The notes under the pieces are model-generated. The model had not been told where the DNA came from. It did no database searches and was given only the letters and a program-made list of their open reading frames with translations. A stretch of 29,654 bases of DNA from CAYRES01 sp964423425 (GTDB lineage Bacteria > Actinomycetota > Thermoleophilia > RBG-16-64-13): the NCBI GenBank assembly GCA_964423425.1, contig CAYRES010000020.1, forward strand, positions 1-29,654. Direction: 5' to 3'. Positions 17,131-25,406 of this stretch are shown here, piece after piece (position 1 is the first letter of the stretch; each line of letters starts with the position of its first letter). The position numbers and the translations under genes are program-made.

Positions 17131-17240
17131 TGCTGCACCTCGAGAACGGTCGGCGGCAAGGTCTCATCGCATGGTACCCGGTGAGGGGTTGTGCGAAGCA
17201 GAGGCCGCCGCGCTCCCGTGAAGAACAGAGGAGGTCATGG

Positions 17241-18368
17241 GTGGGTGCGATCGTTCGACGCCGGAATGCCGGCACGCAGAATGCCTTGCCGAGAGGAGCC
17301 GCGTGGGCGGTGGCGAGAGGCCTCGTTCCCGACGCCCTGCTCTCCGCGGCGATAGACGCCCGCATCCGGCGCGTACTGTCCCGCTTCGATTGCCTCACAT
17401 GGGAGGAGCTCGCAGCCCACGACTCAAGACTTCAAACCACCTTGGCAGCCGCCCCCATCGCGGTGGCGACCGACGCGGCGAACGAGCAGCACTACGAGCT
17501 CCCGCATGAGCTCTTCCGCCTCATGTTGGGACCACGCCTCAAGTACAGCGCGTGTCTGTGGCCGGAGACAGTGGCCGACCTGGGCGGAGCCGAGGAAGCC
17601 ATGCTGGAACTCACGGCGCAGAGGGCCGGGCTGGGGCCGGGGCGGCGAATACTCGAGTTGGGGTGCGGCTGGGGTTCGCTCAGTCTCTGGGGGGCGGAAC
17701 GTTTCCCGGCAAGCGATTTCACGGCGGTGACGAACTCCCGCGGGCAAGCGCAGTACGTACGTGCGTGCGCGCACGAGCGTGGTCTCAAGAACCTCCGGGT
17801 GATTCTCGCCGATGCCCGGCACTTTCAGCCCGAGGAGAGCTTCGACCGTATCGTGTCGGTGGAGATGTTCGAGCATATGAAGAACTACTCGGAACTCTTC
17901 TCCCGCATCGCCGCCTGGCTCAACCCTGGCGGAAGCCTCTTCGTGCATGTGTTCTGCCACCGGCGTTACGCCTACGAGTTCAAGGCCGGCGATCAAGGGG
18001 CGTGGATGGCCCGCCGTTTCTTCACCGGGGGCACGATGCCCTCATTCGCCCTGCTCCCCTCCATGAACCACGACCTTCAGCTCGAAAAGGTGTGGATGGT
18101 GAATGGAAGGCACTACGCCCGCACCCTCCAGGCTTGGCTCGACAATCTCGACGCACATCGCCGGGAGGCGGCAGGAGTGTTGGCCGGGGTGTACGGCAAA
18201 GGCTCCGCCGACACCGCTCTTGCGGAGTGGCGGTTGTTCTTGCTCGCCTGCCGGCAGACTTTCGCCATGCGGGAGGGCAGGGAGTACTTCGTGGGCCACT
18301 ACCTCTGGTCGACTGGGTGTACGGGCATTACAGCTAGGCGCTCAGCCGGCCCGCCTCTTCCTGAATGA
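17241..18368 (+). CDS. Cyclopropane-fatty-acid-synthase-like SAM methyltransferase
   Basis: About 375 residues. After a helical N-terminal region come the family signature NEQHYELP (81-88), the SAM-binding loop LELGCGWGS (141-146), VSVEMFEHMKNY and FVHVFCHRRYAYEF. This layout matches the subfamily of CFA-synthase-like methyltransferases that also includes plant coclaurine N-methyltransferase relatives, so the substrate is uncertain: a membrane lipid or a small amine. The GTG at 17241 is favoured over the ATG at 17181 because AGAGGAGG lies six bases before it. The 3' end overlaps the convergent decarboxylase by 35 bp. Confidence 0.85.
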   Translation: MGAIVRRRNAGTQNALPRGAAWAVARGLVPDALLSAAIDARIRRVLSRFDCLTWEELAAHDSRLQTTLAAAPIAVATDAANEQHYELPHELFRLMLGPRLKYSACLWPETVADLGGAEEAMLELTAQRAGLGPGRRILELGCGWGSLSLWGAERFPASDFTAVTNSRGQAQYVRACAHERGLKNLRVILADARHFQPEESFDRIVSVEMFEHMKNYSELFSRIAAWLNPGGSLFVHVFCHRRYAYEFKAGDQGAWMARRFFTGGTMPSFALLPSMNHDLQLEKVWMVNGRHYARTLQAWLDNLDAHRREAAGVLAGVYGKGSADTALAEWRLFLLACRQTFAMREGREYFVGHYLWSTGCTGITARRSAGPPLPE

Positions 18369-19806
18369 GCGCCCAAGCCCGTTCCACATGGTGCTCTTCT
18401 GTGTGGGTCTGCCCCACCACCAGTCGCAGGGTGAGTTGGTCGTCGATGCGGGTGTGCGTGAGGTAGAGGTCTCCCCTCGAGTTCAACGCGTCCATGAGGG
18501 CTTGGTTTGCCGCGTCGCCCCCGCGGTGCCTGAAGCACACCAGATTGAGCGGTGTCGGTGCGGCCAGGTCGAAGTCGGGGTGTTCCTCCACCCAGCCCGC
18601 GAAGCGCTGCGCCAGCTCCACGTGCCGGCGCACATGGTAGCGCAGCCCCTCCACTCCGTAATGCCGGATGACGAACCACAGCTTGAGCGCCCTGAACCGT
18701 CGGCCCAAAGGCACCTGCCAGTCGCGGTAGTCGATGACCGCACCCGATTCGGTGGCCTGGTTCCGCAGGTATTCCGGCAGGATGCTGAGAGCCTGAATGA
18801 GCATGGCCCGGTCCCACACCCAGAAGCAGTTGCAGTCGAAGTTGGTGAACATCCACTTGTGGGGATTGAAGGCGTAGCTGTCTGCCAGCTCGAGGCCGGC
18901 GAAGTGGTACCGGAATTCGGGGCACACGGCGGCTGTGCCGGACATGGCTCCGTCGACGTGGAGCCATACGCCGTGGCGCTGACAGACCCGGCCTATCTCG
19001 CCCACCGGATCCATGGCGTTGGAGGAGGTGGTGCCTATGGTGGCGCACACGAAGGCCGGGAGCAGACCCGCTGCCATATCGGCTTCAATCATGCGCTCCA
19101 GGCGGTCGGGGCGCATGGCGAGGGTGTCGTCCACCTCGACGAAGCGCAGGTTCTCCCTGCCCAGGCCGGAGATCATGACGGCCTTCTCGATGGAGGAGTG
19201 GCCTTGGCTGGACGTGTAGGCGGTGAGGCGGCCGTCGCAACCCTTGAGGTTGCCGGCGCCACCCGTGGCGTGCTCGCGGGCGGCGAGCAGGGCGCAGAGG
19301 GTGGCGCTCGAGGCCGAATCCTGAATCACCCCGCCTCCTCGACCCGAAGACAGAAACTTGGGCGGCAGGTCGACGATGTGGGCCATCCAGTCGAGCACGT
19401 GGGTCTCCAGTTCGGTGCAGGCCGGGCTGGTGGCCCACAGCATGCCCTGGATGCCCAGTCCGGCGGAGAGCAGCTCGCCCAGAATGGCCGGTCCGGAGGT
19501 GTTGGCCGGGAAGAAGGCGTAGAAGTTGGGCGATTGCCAATGGGTGATACCGGGCATGATGATGCGATCGACGTCGGCGAGCATGAGCTCGAACGGTTCA
19601 CCTTCCTCGGGTGGGTGAGGGGGCAGCTGCGCCCGTATCTCTCCCGGTTTCACCTGGGACAGAACCGGCAAGGACTCCACTTCACTCCAGTAGTCGGCGA
19701 TCCAGTCGATTGCCATCCTGCCGAACATGCGGAACTCCTCGGCCGTCATGTGGTAGCCGAAGGAGGGTTCCACCTGTTGCTCGGGATCCCGGCCGTTGTC
19801 GCTCAT
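18334..19806 (-). CDS. PLP-dependent aromatic-amino-acid-type decarboxylase
   Basis: 490-residue group II decarboxylase (AADC/tyrosine decarboxylase family). Visible elements are the N-terminal FNHWQSPNF-like segment (THWQSPNFYAFFP), QDSASSATLCALLAAR, the PLP-stacking His (SSQGHSSIEKA, about 203), HVDGAMSG with the PLP-binding Asp (about 285), and the Schiff-base Lys in NPHKWM (about 317). Family members make tyramine, tryptamine, phenylethylamine or aldehydes from aromatic amino acids; the exact substrate cannot be told. The ATG at 19806 has a purine-rich GGGGGAAGG site before it. Confidence 0.92.
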   Translation of the reverse strand: MSDNGRDPEQQVEPSFGYHMTAEEFRMFGRMAIDWIADYWSEVESLPVLSQVKPGEIRAQLPPHPPEEGEPFELMLADVDRIIMPGITHWQSPNFYAFFPANTSGPAILGELLSAGLGIQGMLWATSPACTELETHVLDWMAHIVDLPPKFLSSGRGGGVIQDSASSATLCALLAAREHATGGAGNLKGCDGRLTAYTSSQGHSSIEKAVMISGLGRENLRFVEVDDTLAMRPDRLERMIEADMAAGLLPAFVCATIGTTSSNAMDPVGEIGRVCQRHGVWLHVDGAMSGTAAVCPEFRYHFAGLELADSYAFNPHKWMFTNFDCNCFWVWDRAMLIQALSILPEYLRNQATESGAVIDYRDWQVPLGRRFRALKLWFVIRHYGVEGLRYHVRRHVELAQRFAGWVEEHPDFDLAAPTPLNLVCFRHRGGDAANQALMDALNSRGDLYLTHTRIDDQLTLRLVVGQTHTEEHHVERAWALIQEEAGRLSA

Positions 19807-19923
19807 GGTGCCTTCCCCCAGACTCTTGTTCACGCGCCGGTGTCGACAGAGGTTGCCCCCGGAGTGCACGCGCTGTCTTCTGTCTAGGACAATTCTATTG
19901 CATTCTTGCTTGTGGCGCTGCGT

Positions 19924-20418
19924 TCAGGAGGCTTTGGCGGCCAGTTCCTCTCCCCACCTGCGGGCGCGGTCGACCTCTCCGTCGCGCAGGGGGCCGTGTT
20001 TGCCCTTCACGATGAAGCGTTGCCCTTTCGCCACGGGCTCGTACCCGGCCTTCTCGAGGGCGCGGAGGATGCCGCTCGTAGCTCCGCCCGGCGACCACCA
20101 GATTCGCGTCTCGAAGGCGGCGGCCCGGCCCTTCCCCTGGGGAACCGTAGTGAGCCACGAACGCATGGAGGGCTGAGAGACATCGGGCGCCGGTCCGTTA
20201 CCGGGATTGGCACGGATGCCATCTATTGCTTGGTCGGAAGGCACGCTGAAGCCGAAGACGGGAGACCCTGCCACGAGGAGGTCGGCTCCGGCCAGCGCGG
20301 CGGGATTTGCCTCGGCGGTGGAGAGCAGGGTTGTGTCCGGCCCGAGACCCTCCGCGACGGCTCGGGCGATTCTCTCTGTGTTTCCCCACACCGACTCGTA
20401 GACGACAATTGCTTTCAT
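19924..20418 (-). CDS. Flavodoxin-like protein
   Basis: 164 residues. The N-terminus MKAIVVYESVWGNTERIARA matches the FMN phosphate loop of flavodoxin-fold proteins (usually T/S-x-T-G-N-T). A central LLVAGSPVFGFSVP fits the second flavin loop and ARRWGEELAAKA the last helix. It may carry electrons or act as a small FMN oxidoreductase. The ATG at 20418 follows AGGAGGTG. It lies 76 bp after the broken phosphatase gene on the same strand. No partner reductase is in the window. Confidence 0.85.
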   Translation of the reverse strand: MKAIVVYESVWGNTERIARAVAEGLGPDTTLLSTAEANPAALAGADLLVAGSPVFGFSVPSDQAIDGIRANPGNGPAPDVSQPSMRSWLTTVPQGKGRAAAFETRIWWSPGGATSGILRALEKAGYEPVAKGQRFIVKGKHGPLRDGEVDRARRWGEELAAKAS

Positions 20419-20494
20419 TCGAAACACCTCCTGCACGCTTCGACAATCTGTTTCAAGTGTACGCTCGACTGCTGGCTGGACTCCTTCGGCCCGG

Positions 20495-21363
20495 CTATGC
20501 CCTGCGATACCGTATTGCCAGCATGGTGATGTCGTCGGATTGCTCCGTGTTGCCCGCAAAGTTGGTGACCGCCCCAAGCACACGCTCGGTGACCGTCCTG
20601 CTCTCGGCGCCTGTGTCGGCCTCGAGAACCTTCACGAGTCGGACGGCTCCAAAGAGTTCTCCCCACTGGTCCATGGCCTCAGTGACCCCGTCGGTGAACA
20701 GGAATAGTCCGTCTCCGCACGAGAGCTGCACTTCCACTTCCGGGAACTCCATGTCGGGTTCAAGGCCCACGATCACCCCACGCAGGGAGTCGACCTCACT
20801 CGCGGTCCCCGTCCCGGCCCGGAGGAGGAAGGGGAGGTTGTGGCCCGCGTTTGCGAAGGTGCAGAGGCCGGTGGCCGTGTCGAGGACGGCGCAGAAGATG
20901 GTGACGAACATGCAGTTGTCGTTGTCGACCGCCAGTTCGTTGTTGACCAGGGACAGCGCCGTGCCCGGGCTGCCCGATTCACGCAGGAAGGAGCGCAGGT
21001 AGGAGCGGGTTGCCGCCATGAACACAGCGGCGGGGACGCCTTTGCCGGAGACGTCGGCTATCGCGAAGGCCAGCCGCGACTGGTCGAGGAAGAAGAAGTC
21101 GTAGAAATCGCCTCCCACCTCTCGGGCAGGATGGAGAGCGGCCCAAACGTCGATGTCGTCTCGCTCTGGGAAGGCAGGAAAGGTCTTCGGCACCAGGCTC
21201 TGTTGGATGTCGGCCGCGATTCGCAGCTCGCTTTCTATGCGTTCCCGGGCAGCGGTGCCTCGAGGTCGCCTTGGGCCAGCGTGTCTGTGGCGGCGGAGAG
21301 GCGGACGAGGGGCCGGGTGATGGAGCGGGCGATGAGGGGCGCGACAAGAAGGATAAGTGCCAA
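20495..21363 (-). pseudogene. Truncated, frameshifted HAMP-SpoIIE (PP2C-type) phosphatase
   Basis: The catalytic part is well preserved: RIAADIQQSLVPKTFPAF, HPAREVGGDFYDFF, ADVSGKGVPAAVFMA, FTDGVTEAMD and SDDITMLAIRYR are the motifs of SpoIIE/RsbU-type Ser/Thr phosphatases. Upstream, a membrane segment and the first half of a HAMP domain (LALILLVAPLIARSITRPL, then LSAATDTLAQGDLEAPLP) lie in another frame and hit TAG at 21235-21237. The DEIGxL half of HAMP is missing, so a deletion near 21245 shifted the frame. The sensor region before the membrane segment is also gone, since the previous gene stops only 14 nt before it. A cytosolic phosphatase could still start at GTG 21193, but no ribosome site supports this. 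Confidence 0.75.
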
Positions 21364-21374
21364 TCCGGCCGGCG

Positions 21375-23276
21375 TCAGGCGTGTGGCAGGCTCATGAGGA
21401 GCGCCTCGTGTCCGCGGCGCGTTCCCCGGGAGAGTGCACCGCCGTAGAGTTCGACGGTGAGCGTGAAGTACTCCCACTCGTGCGGGGGGAACTGGAGAAG
21501 GCCTTCCGTGCGGCTCGCATGGCCGTGGGGGTGAGGAATGACGGCGAGCTGCACCTCTCGCTCTTCCTCGTAGGTCTCGAGTTCAATCATGCCCGCCCGG
21601 TTGAGCGCCAGCCGTTCGAGCAGGCCCGAAGTGACGTCGCTGAACCTGGCCCGGTCCACGCGCACCTTGGGCAGTTCAGGCTCGAGGTCGGCGGCCAGCA
21701 CGATCTCTTCGAAGAGGTTCTTGTGGCCGAGACGAAGTATGAGTTGTCGCACGAATGCCTCTTCGTCATCACTCGAGTCGAGGAATTCCGCGTCCGAACC
21801 GGGATGGCGCATGAGGCGTGCGGTGAGCACTTCGAGGGCGTCGTTCAACACGATGGTCTCGGCATATGCTTCGATGGGGAAGCCGTTCACCGCATCGACG
21901 TAGTCGGTGATGAGGTCACCAAACCTGCGCAGCAGATCGGGATCGATTACTCCCTGAAGTCCCTCCCGGCCGAAGTTCCGTTCGATGTGCTTGGCTATCT
22001 GCAGCCCCTTGAGCGGCACCGTGAGTGCGGATGTGCCTTCCACGAAGCTCTCGACGAAGCCGCGGAATTCGAGGAGATAGCCTTCAACCGTGTCGATGTC
22101 GAGGGCCGCTGTGATGCGGTTGGCACGCTCCGGTTCCTCGAGCTCGTCGAGCCAGGCCGCCACGGTGAGGAGACGTCCGGTGATGATGGAGAACTGAATC
22201 ATGGCCCGGAAGAGAAGCGCCCGCACGTAGCGATTGAGGAACTGCGCTCGTGCGCGGTCGAGCACGACCACGTCTTGCAGGCGGGCAACGCGGTCTCGGG
22301 CCTTCGTGAGGAGAGTAAGAGCCTCCGTGGTGTCGACTCTGTGTCCGTGCCCGGGGTGCAGAGTGGATATTGTCCCGGTTTCGAGCAGTCGTACCAGCCC
22401 GGCAAGAGTGAGGGCGAGGTCGCCCCTGTCCCATCCCACGATGCCCGCGAGGCCGGGATTGGCGGCGAAGAAGACATCGGCCACAAAGAGGGTGTCGCCC
22501 ACGCGCAGAGACAGACTGTCGGGGCTGTGCCCGGGGGTGTGGAGGAGGTCCACCATCTCTCCTCCGGGAAGGTGAACCGTGAGGTTCGGCAGGCCGGAGA
22601 TGTCGTGGAGTCCGATGGTCAGACCGAAGCTCTCTTCGCCGGTGAGCTTGAGCGACCGGCGCCCCCCGGTGCCTCTCGCCCCTTCGGAGGGAGCGATATC
22701 GCCGGGGGTGAACAAGTCGAGGCCGACCGGGATACGAGGGAAGGTGCGACCGGTGAGGTCGGATTGGGTGTAGCGGGCGTCGCCTGCGCGGAGGGCATCC
22801 GCACCGCGGGCGTGAAGTGCCAGCGTGACTCCAGGCACCGACCCGTCCACCCAGTCGAGAGCGGCGAGCGCGTGGTCTCTGTGGGCATGGGTGATGAGTA
22901 CGAGGATGGGGAGGGGCTGGGGCGGGGTAGAGGGTGCGGCGGCTGTGGAGGGCTCTCCGGCGTGCGACGTCGCGGTCGCGGGCTCTTCTGCGTGCGACGT
23001 CGCGGTGCCGCCCGCCCGCCCGCCCGGCACCGTTGCCGATCGACCTGCGGCCGCGAGTGCGGCCGCTTTGAGTACAGCGGTTTGTTCCTCATCTGCACCC
23101 GGGTCGACTACGACGACCAGCGAGGGGAACGCGAGTAGATAGCTGTTGGAGCAGATGACGCTGGGCTTGCGCTCGAGGGCGAGCATGCGCGCCTGCGACC
23201 CCGTGATCGATTCCCAGCCGAGCACCTGGTTGCGGGATGGGTGATCGGGCGTTGGTGCGGCCGGATTCTCCTTCAC
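21375..23276 (-). CDS. Metallo-beta-lactamase fold fused to degenerate histidine-kinase-like ATPase domain
   Basis: 633 residues. Residues 20-320 are an MBL-fold hydrolase with a full metal site: THAHRDH (about 129-135), HTPGH (246-250), ADVFF (Asp 267) and HPGHGH (307-312). The C-terminal 110 residues follow a histidine-kinase ATPase domain: LAADLEPELPKVRVDRARF, then SGLLERLAL where kinases have NLLxNA, and the end ELYGGALSRGTRRGH then LLMSLP where kinases have E-hGG-l-G-f-LP. The N-box Asn and the G1/G2 glycine boxes are lost, and no HExxT/P phospho-His is seen, so it is likely a pseudokinase. The GTG at 23276 is chosen for its GGGAGG site eight bases away. A repetitive linker sits inside the MBL domain. 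Confidence 0.8.
   Translation of the reverse strand: MKENPAAPTPDHPSRNQVLGWESITGSQARMLALERKPSVICSNSYLLAFPSLVVVVDPGADEEQTAVLKAAALAAAGRSATVPGGRAGGTATSHAEEPATATSHAGEPSTAAAPSTPPQPLPILVLITHAHRDHALAALDWVDGSVPGVTLALHARGADALRAGDARYTQSDLTGRTFPRIPVGLDLFTPGDIAPSEGARGTGGRRSLKLTGEESFGLTIGLHDISGLPNLTVHLPGGEMVDLLHTPGHSPDSLSLRVGDTLFVADVFFAANPGLAGIVGWDRGDLALTLAGLVRLLETGTISTLHPGHGHRVDTTEALTLLTKARDRVARLQDVVVLDRARAQFLNRYVRALLFRAMIQFSIITGRLLTVAAWLDELEEPERANRITAALDIDTVEGYLLEFRGFVESFVEGTSALTVPLKGLQIAKHIERNFGREGLQGVIDPDLLRRFGDLITDYVDAVNGFPIEAYAETIVLNDALEVLTARLMRHPGSDAEFLDSSDDEEAFVRQLILRLGHKNLFEEIVLAADLEPELPKVRVDRARFSDVTSGLLERLALNRAGMIELETYEEEREVQLAVIPHPHGHASRTEGLLQFPPHEWEYFTLTVELYGGALSRGTRRGHEALLMSLPHA
22956..23008. 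repeat. 17-bp tandem repeat inside the MBL coding region
   Basis: GCGTGCGACGTCGCGGT occurs twice about 33 bp apart. It encodes the repeated TATSHA-(E/G)EP in a low-complexity Ala/Thr/Pro linker between the first strands and the THAHRDH motif. It looks like a slippage-made surface loop expansion that keeps the frame. Confidence 0.6.
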
Positions 23277-23340
23277 ATCGGCAACCTCCCTGGGGACCGC
23301 CGTTCCTTGTGGGGGGAGTGAGCGGTACACACGTCACACC

Positions 23341-23357
23341 ACCCGCGCCGCGCGGGT
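23341..23357 (-). terminator. GC-rich hairpin after the GNAT gene
   Basis: ACCCGCG and CGCGGGT form a perfect 7-bp stem with a three-base loop, starting two bases after the acetyltransferase stop. There is no T-tract, so this would be a weak or T-less terminator of the kind described in high-GC bacteria. Confidence 0.4.
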
Positions 23358-23359
23358 TC

Positions 23360-23821
23360 TTACACCTCTGCGTGGGGCTTCTGCAGGTAGACGAAGACGA
23401 GTCCGGGGGCGATCTGCTCCTCCCGGCAGGGTTCGTAGCCGAGCTTGCGGTAGAGGGAGAGGTTCTGCTCGCTCTTGGTGCCCGTGAAGAGCTCGAAGCG
23501 GGCAACTTCGGGCAGCTCTTTCTCGATGGCAGCCATGAGCGCAGTGCCGATACCCCGGCGCTGATACGTGGGTTCAACGATGAGGCGTCCGATGAAGCCC
23601 GTATCGTCCTTCACGTGTGCCCGCACGGAGCCCACAAGCTGAGAATCCACCGTGGCCTTCAGGAAGATGTGGTCGTCGAACTCGGTCGTGATCTCATCCA
23701 GGGTCTGAAGAAGCGGAGGGATGCGCTGATTGTGGTAGAGGTCGGCTTCACTCTGATACGCCCGGTACTGCAGGCCGAGAATCACCGCTGCATCGGCCTT
23801 TACCGCCCGCTCGATGACCAT
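23360..23821 (-). CDS. GNAT-family N-acetyltransferase
   Basis: 153 residues with the GNAT core: VGSVRAHVKDDTGFIGRLIVE (strand 4), the acetyl-CoA loop QRRGIGTAL, then TGTKSEQNLSLYRKLGYE. It transfers an acetyl group from acetyl-CoA to an unknown amine. The ATG at 23821 is preferred over one 48 bases earlier because the shorter form begins at the usual first strand (MVIERAVKAD) after a G-rich stretch. It stands between the GntR regulator and the MBL gene on one strand, so co-transcription is possible. Confidence 0.88.
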   Translation of the reverse strand: MVIERAVKADAAVILGLQYRAYQSEADLYHNQRIPPLLQTLDEITTEFDDHIFLKATVDSQLVGSVRAHVKDDTGFIGRLIVEPTYQRRGIGTALMAAIEKELPEVARFELFTGTKSEQNLSLYRKLGYEPCREEQIAPGLVFVYLQKPHAEV

Positions 23822-23977
23822 GCCGCCCCCCTTCGCCGACATGCATTCAGAAAGCCCCAGTGGCGGCACAATTATACTATGCGCGGTCGGGAGGCACGCG
23901 CCGTCCGTGCCCGCCGCGCTCGTGCCTCGTGCGGCCCCAGTGCCTGCCGGTCCGGCCGTGCCACCCAGATTATGGTC

Positions 23978-24736
23978 TCAGTGCGGTCCCATACGCCGGC
24001 TCTCCACGCCAGGCACCTCCAGCTCCTCCCGTTCAAGCACCTCCCGGAGATGGTCTTGACCACGGGTGATGAGATCCCGCATGGCGTCGGCGGCGGCCGC
24101 GGGCTTCTTGTCTTCCATCGCGCCCGCGATGCTTCTGTGACTCGCGTATATCAGCGGTAGGAATTCGTGGTCCACAAACGACAGTGAGGTGATGGTGATG
24201 TACAGCCGGCGGAACGAGTTGGGGAGGAGCGGGTAGAGAAGGTTGCCTGAGGCAAGAGCGATGAGGTGGTGGAAGCGGAAGTAGAGGAGTGTTGTGGTGG
24301 CCACGTCCTCTCGCACCGCCTCTTCTTCGGCCTTGAGCGCCGCTCGCAGAGCCGCGAGTTGCTCCGCAGTGCGGTGCTCCGCTGCGAGCCGGGCGGTCTC
24401 CAGCTCGAAGAGCAGCCTCATGTCGAACATGCTGTCCAGAAGCGAGGGGGCGAGCGCGCCCTTGTTGTGAGAGAGAAGGGTCGACAGCATGGAGAGCGAG
24501 CCGTCCACCCGGTAGTCGTTGACCACGGCGCCCGACCGCGGCTTCATGGTGATCAGTCCGCGTGCCTCCAGCTCCAGGAGGCCCTCGTGCACGACCGGCC
24601 GGCTCACTCCCATGGTCTTCGCCAGCTCTCGTTCAGAGGGGAGCTTCTCTCCGGCGGCCACCTCGCCGGAGAGGATCAACTCCTCGAAGCGCTCGATGAA
24701 GAGCGTCTTCAGGCTCTTGGTCTTAAGGGGTTGCAG
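23978..24736 (-). CDS. FadR-type GntR transcriptional regulator
   Basis: 252 residues if started at CTG 24736. The winged helix is GEKLPSERELAKTMGVSR, then PVVHEGLLELEARGLI; the FCD ligand domain follows with FHHLIALASGN and YASHRSIAGAM as likely metal or ligand residues. The regulator probably answers to a small organic acid. The first standard start in frame is TTG 24679, but that would cut off the first helix. Coding resemblance continues upstream (QPLKTKSLKTLFIERFEEL) to a CTG preceded by AAAGGA, then to a stop, so a CTG start or a lost ATG is likely. Confidence 0.85.
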   Translation of the reverse strand: MQPLKTKSLKTLFIERFEELILSGEVAAGEKLPSERELAKTMGVSRPVVHEGLLELEARGLITMKPRSGAVVNDYRVDGSLSMLSTLLSHNKGALAPSLLDSMFDMRLLFELETARLAAEHRTAEQLAALRAALKAEEEAVREDVATTTLLYFRFHHLIALASGNLLYPLLPNSFRRLYITITSLSFVDHEFLPLIYASHRSIAGAMEDKKPAAAADAMRDLITRGQDHLREVLEREELEVPGVESRRMGPH

Positions 24737-24831
24737 TCTGTCCTTTATGAGCTCAGAGCGTCCTCACTGCCCACTGTGCCGGGCCCCAGTGTTGCACGCA
24801 CCACGCGCCCTGCTCGGTGCCGGGTTGGATT

Positions 24832-25002
24832 CTAGACCATGTACCGAGCCGGGAGAGACGGCACCTGCTCAAGGAGGTTTCGCAACTGGAGCTTCCTGTG
24901 CGGCGGCATACGCACGGCAAGGAGGGCAAGCGCGAGCGTCGCGAGAACGAGGACAACAATTGACGGCTTCTCATCGTCTGTTCCACCTTTCCTCTCAGAC
25001 AC
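24832..25002 (-). CDS. Possible 56-residue single-pass membrane peptide
   Basis: A GTG-started frame codes for a polar N-terminus (SERKGGTDDEKPS), one hydrophobic segment (IVVLVLATLALALLAV) and a basic tail (RMPPHRKLQLRNLLEQVP). This layout is typical of small membrane proteins. It lies about 95 bp upstream of the GntR gene on the same strand. No Shine-Dalgarno site is seen and the same frame stays open for a further 100 codons upstream without a start, so it may be the end of a decayed gene. I do not recognise the family. Confidence 0.35.
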   Translation of the reverse strand: MSERKGGTDDEKPSIVVLVLATLALALLAVRMPPHRKLQLRNLLEQVPSLPARYMV

Positions 25003-25406
25003 CGTCGTGTCAAGTGCTCGCGAAGTTCGCGAAGTAGCGGTTGGACTCGCGAGCAGGCGGCCGGACAGTCGTGTGTTAACATAACCGGGTCGCAGGCTGA
25101 GACGAGGCGCCGTCCACGCTGAGCTGTTCAGCTTGGCTTCTGCCCCGAAGGTTTGCAGCCCGACCCACGTATGCCAGAAAGGTTGTGATACCAGAGCCCA
25201 TTGCTCCAGGGCACACCGTTCAAGGTCAATCTTGGGCCCATACTCCGGGTCCTTCCCATACCAGAGCCCCGGCCGGCTCCCCCTCTGCTCCGTGTTATCT
25301 GTGAGAAACCGTTCTTCGGCATGTCATGCCTTTGCCGTGGGCGCACGTAGCCGCCGGCGTGCTGCTGTGCTTGGGCTCCCATAGAAGACAAGGAGATCGA
25401 CACATC
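25003..25406. other. Non-coding region upstream of asnO
   Basis: About 400 bp without a convincing gene. It contains an odd palindrome at 25018-25032 (TCGCGAA, G, TTCGCGA) and two identical copies of ATACCAGAGCCC at 25188-25199 and 25258-25269, 70 bp apart. The asnO ribosome site AAGGAG is at its right edge. No clear promoter, T-box or riboswitch could be made out. Confidence 0.5.
25018..25032. promoter_or_regulatory. 15-bp palindrome, operator candidate
   Basis: TCGCGAA and TTCGCGA are perfect inverted arms around a single G. It lies 16 bp upstream of the GTG of the small membrane ORF and in the region between the gntR side and asnO. Its size suits a dimeric regulator, but no link to the neighbouring GntR protein can be shown from sequence. 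Confidence 0.35.

Noticed and set aside
25082..25406. T-box or riboswitch upstream of the asparagine-synthetase-like gene
   Set aside because: No T-box sequence (TGGNACC-type), no terminator/antiterminator pair and no known aptamer core could be found.
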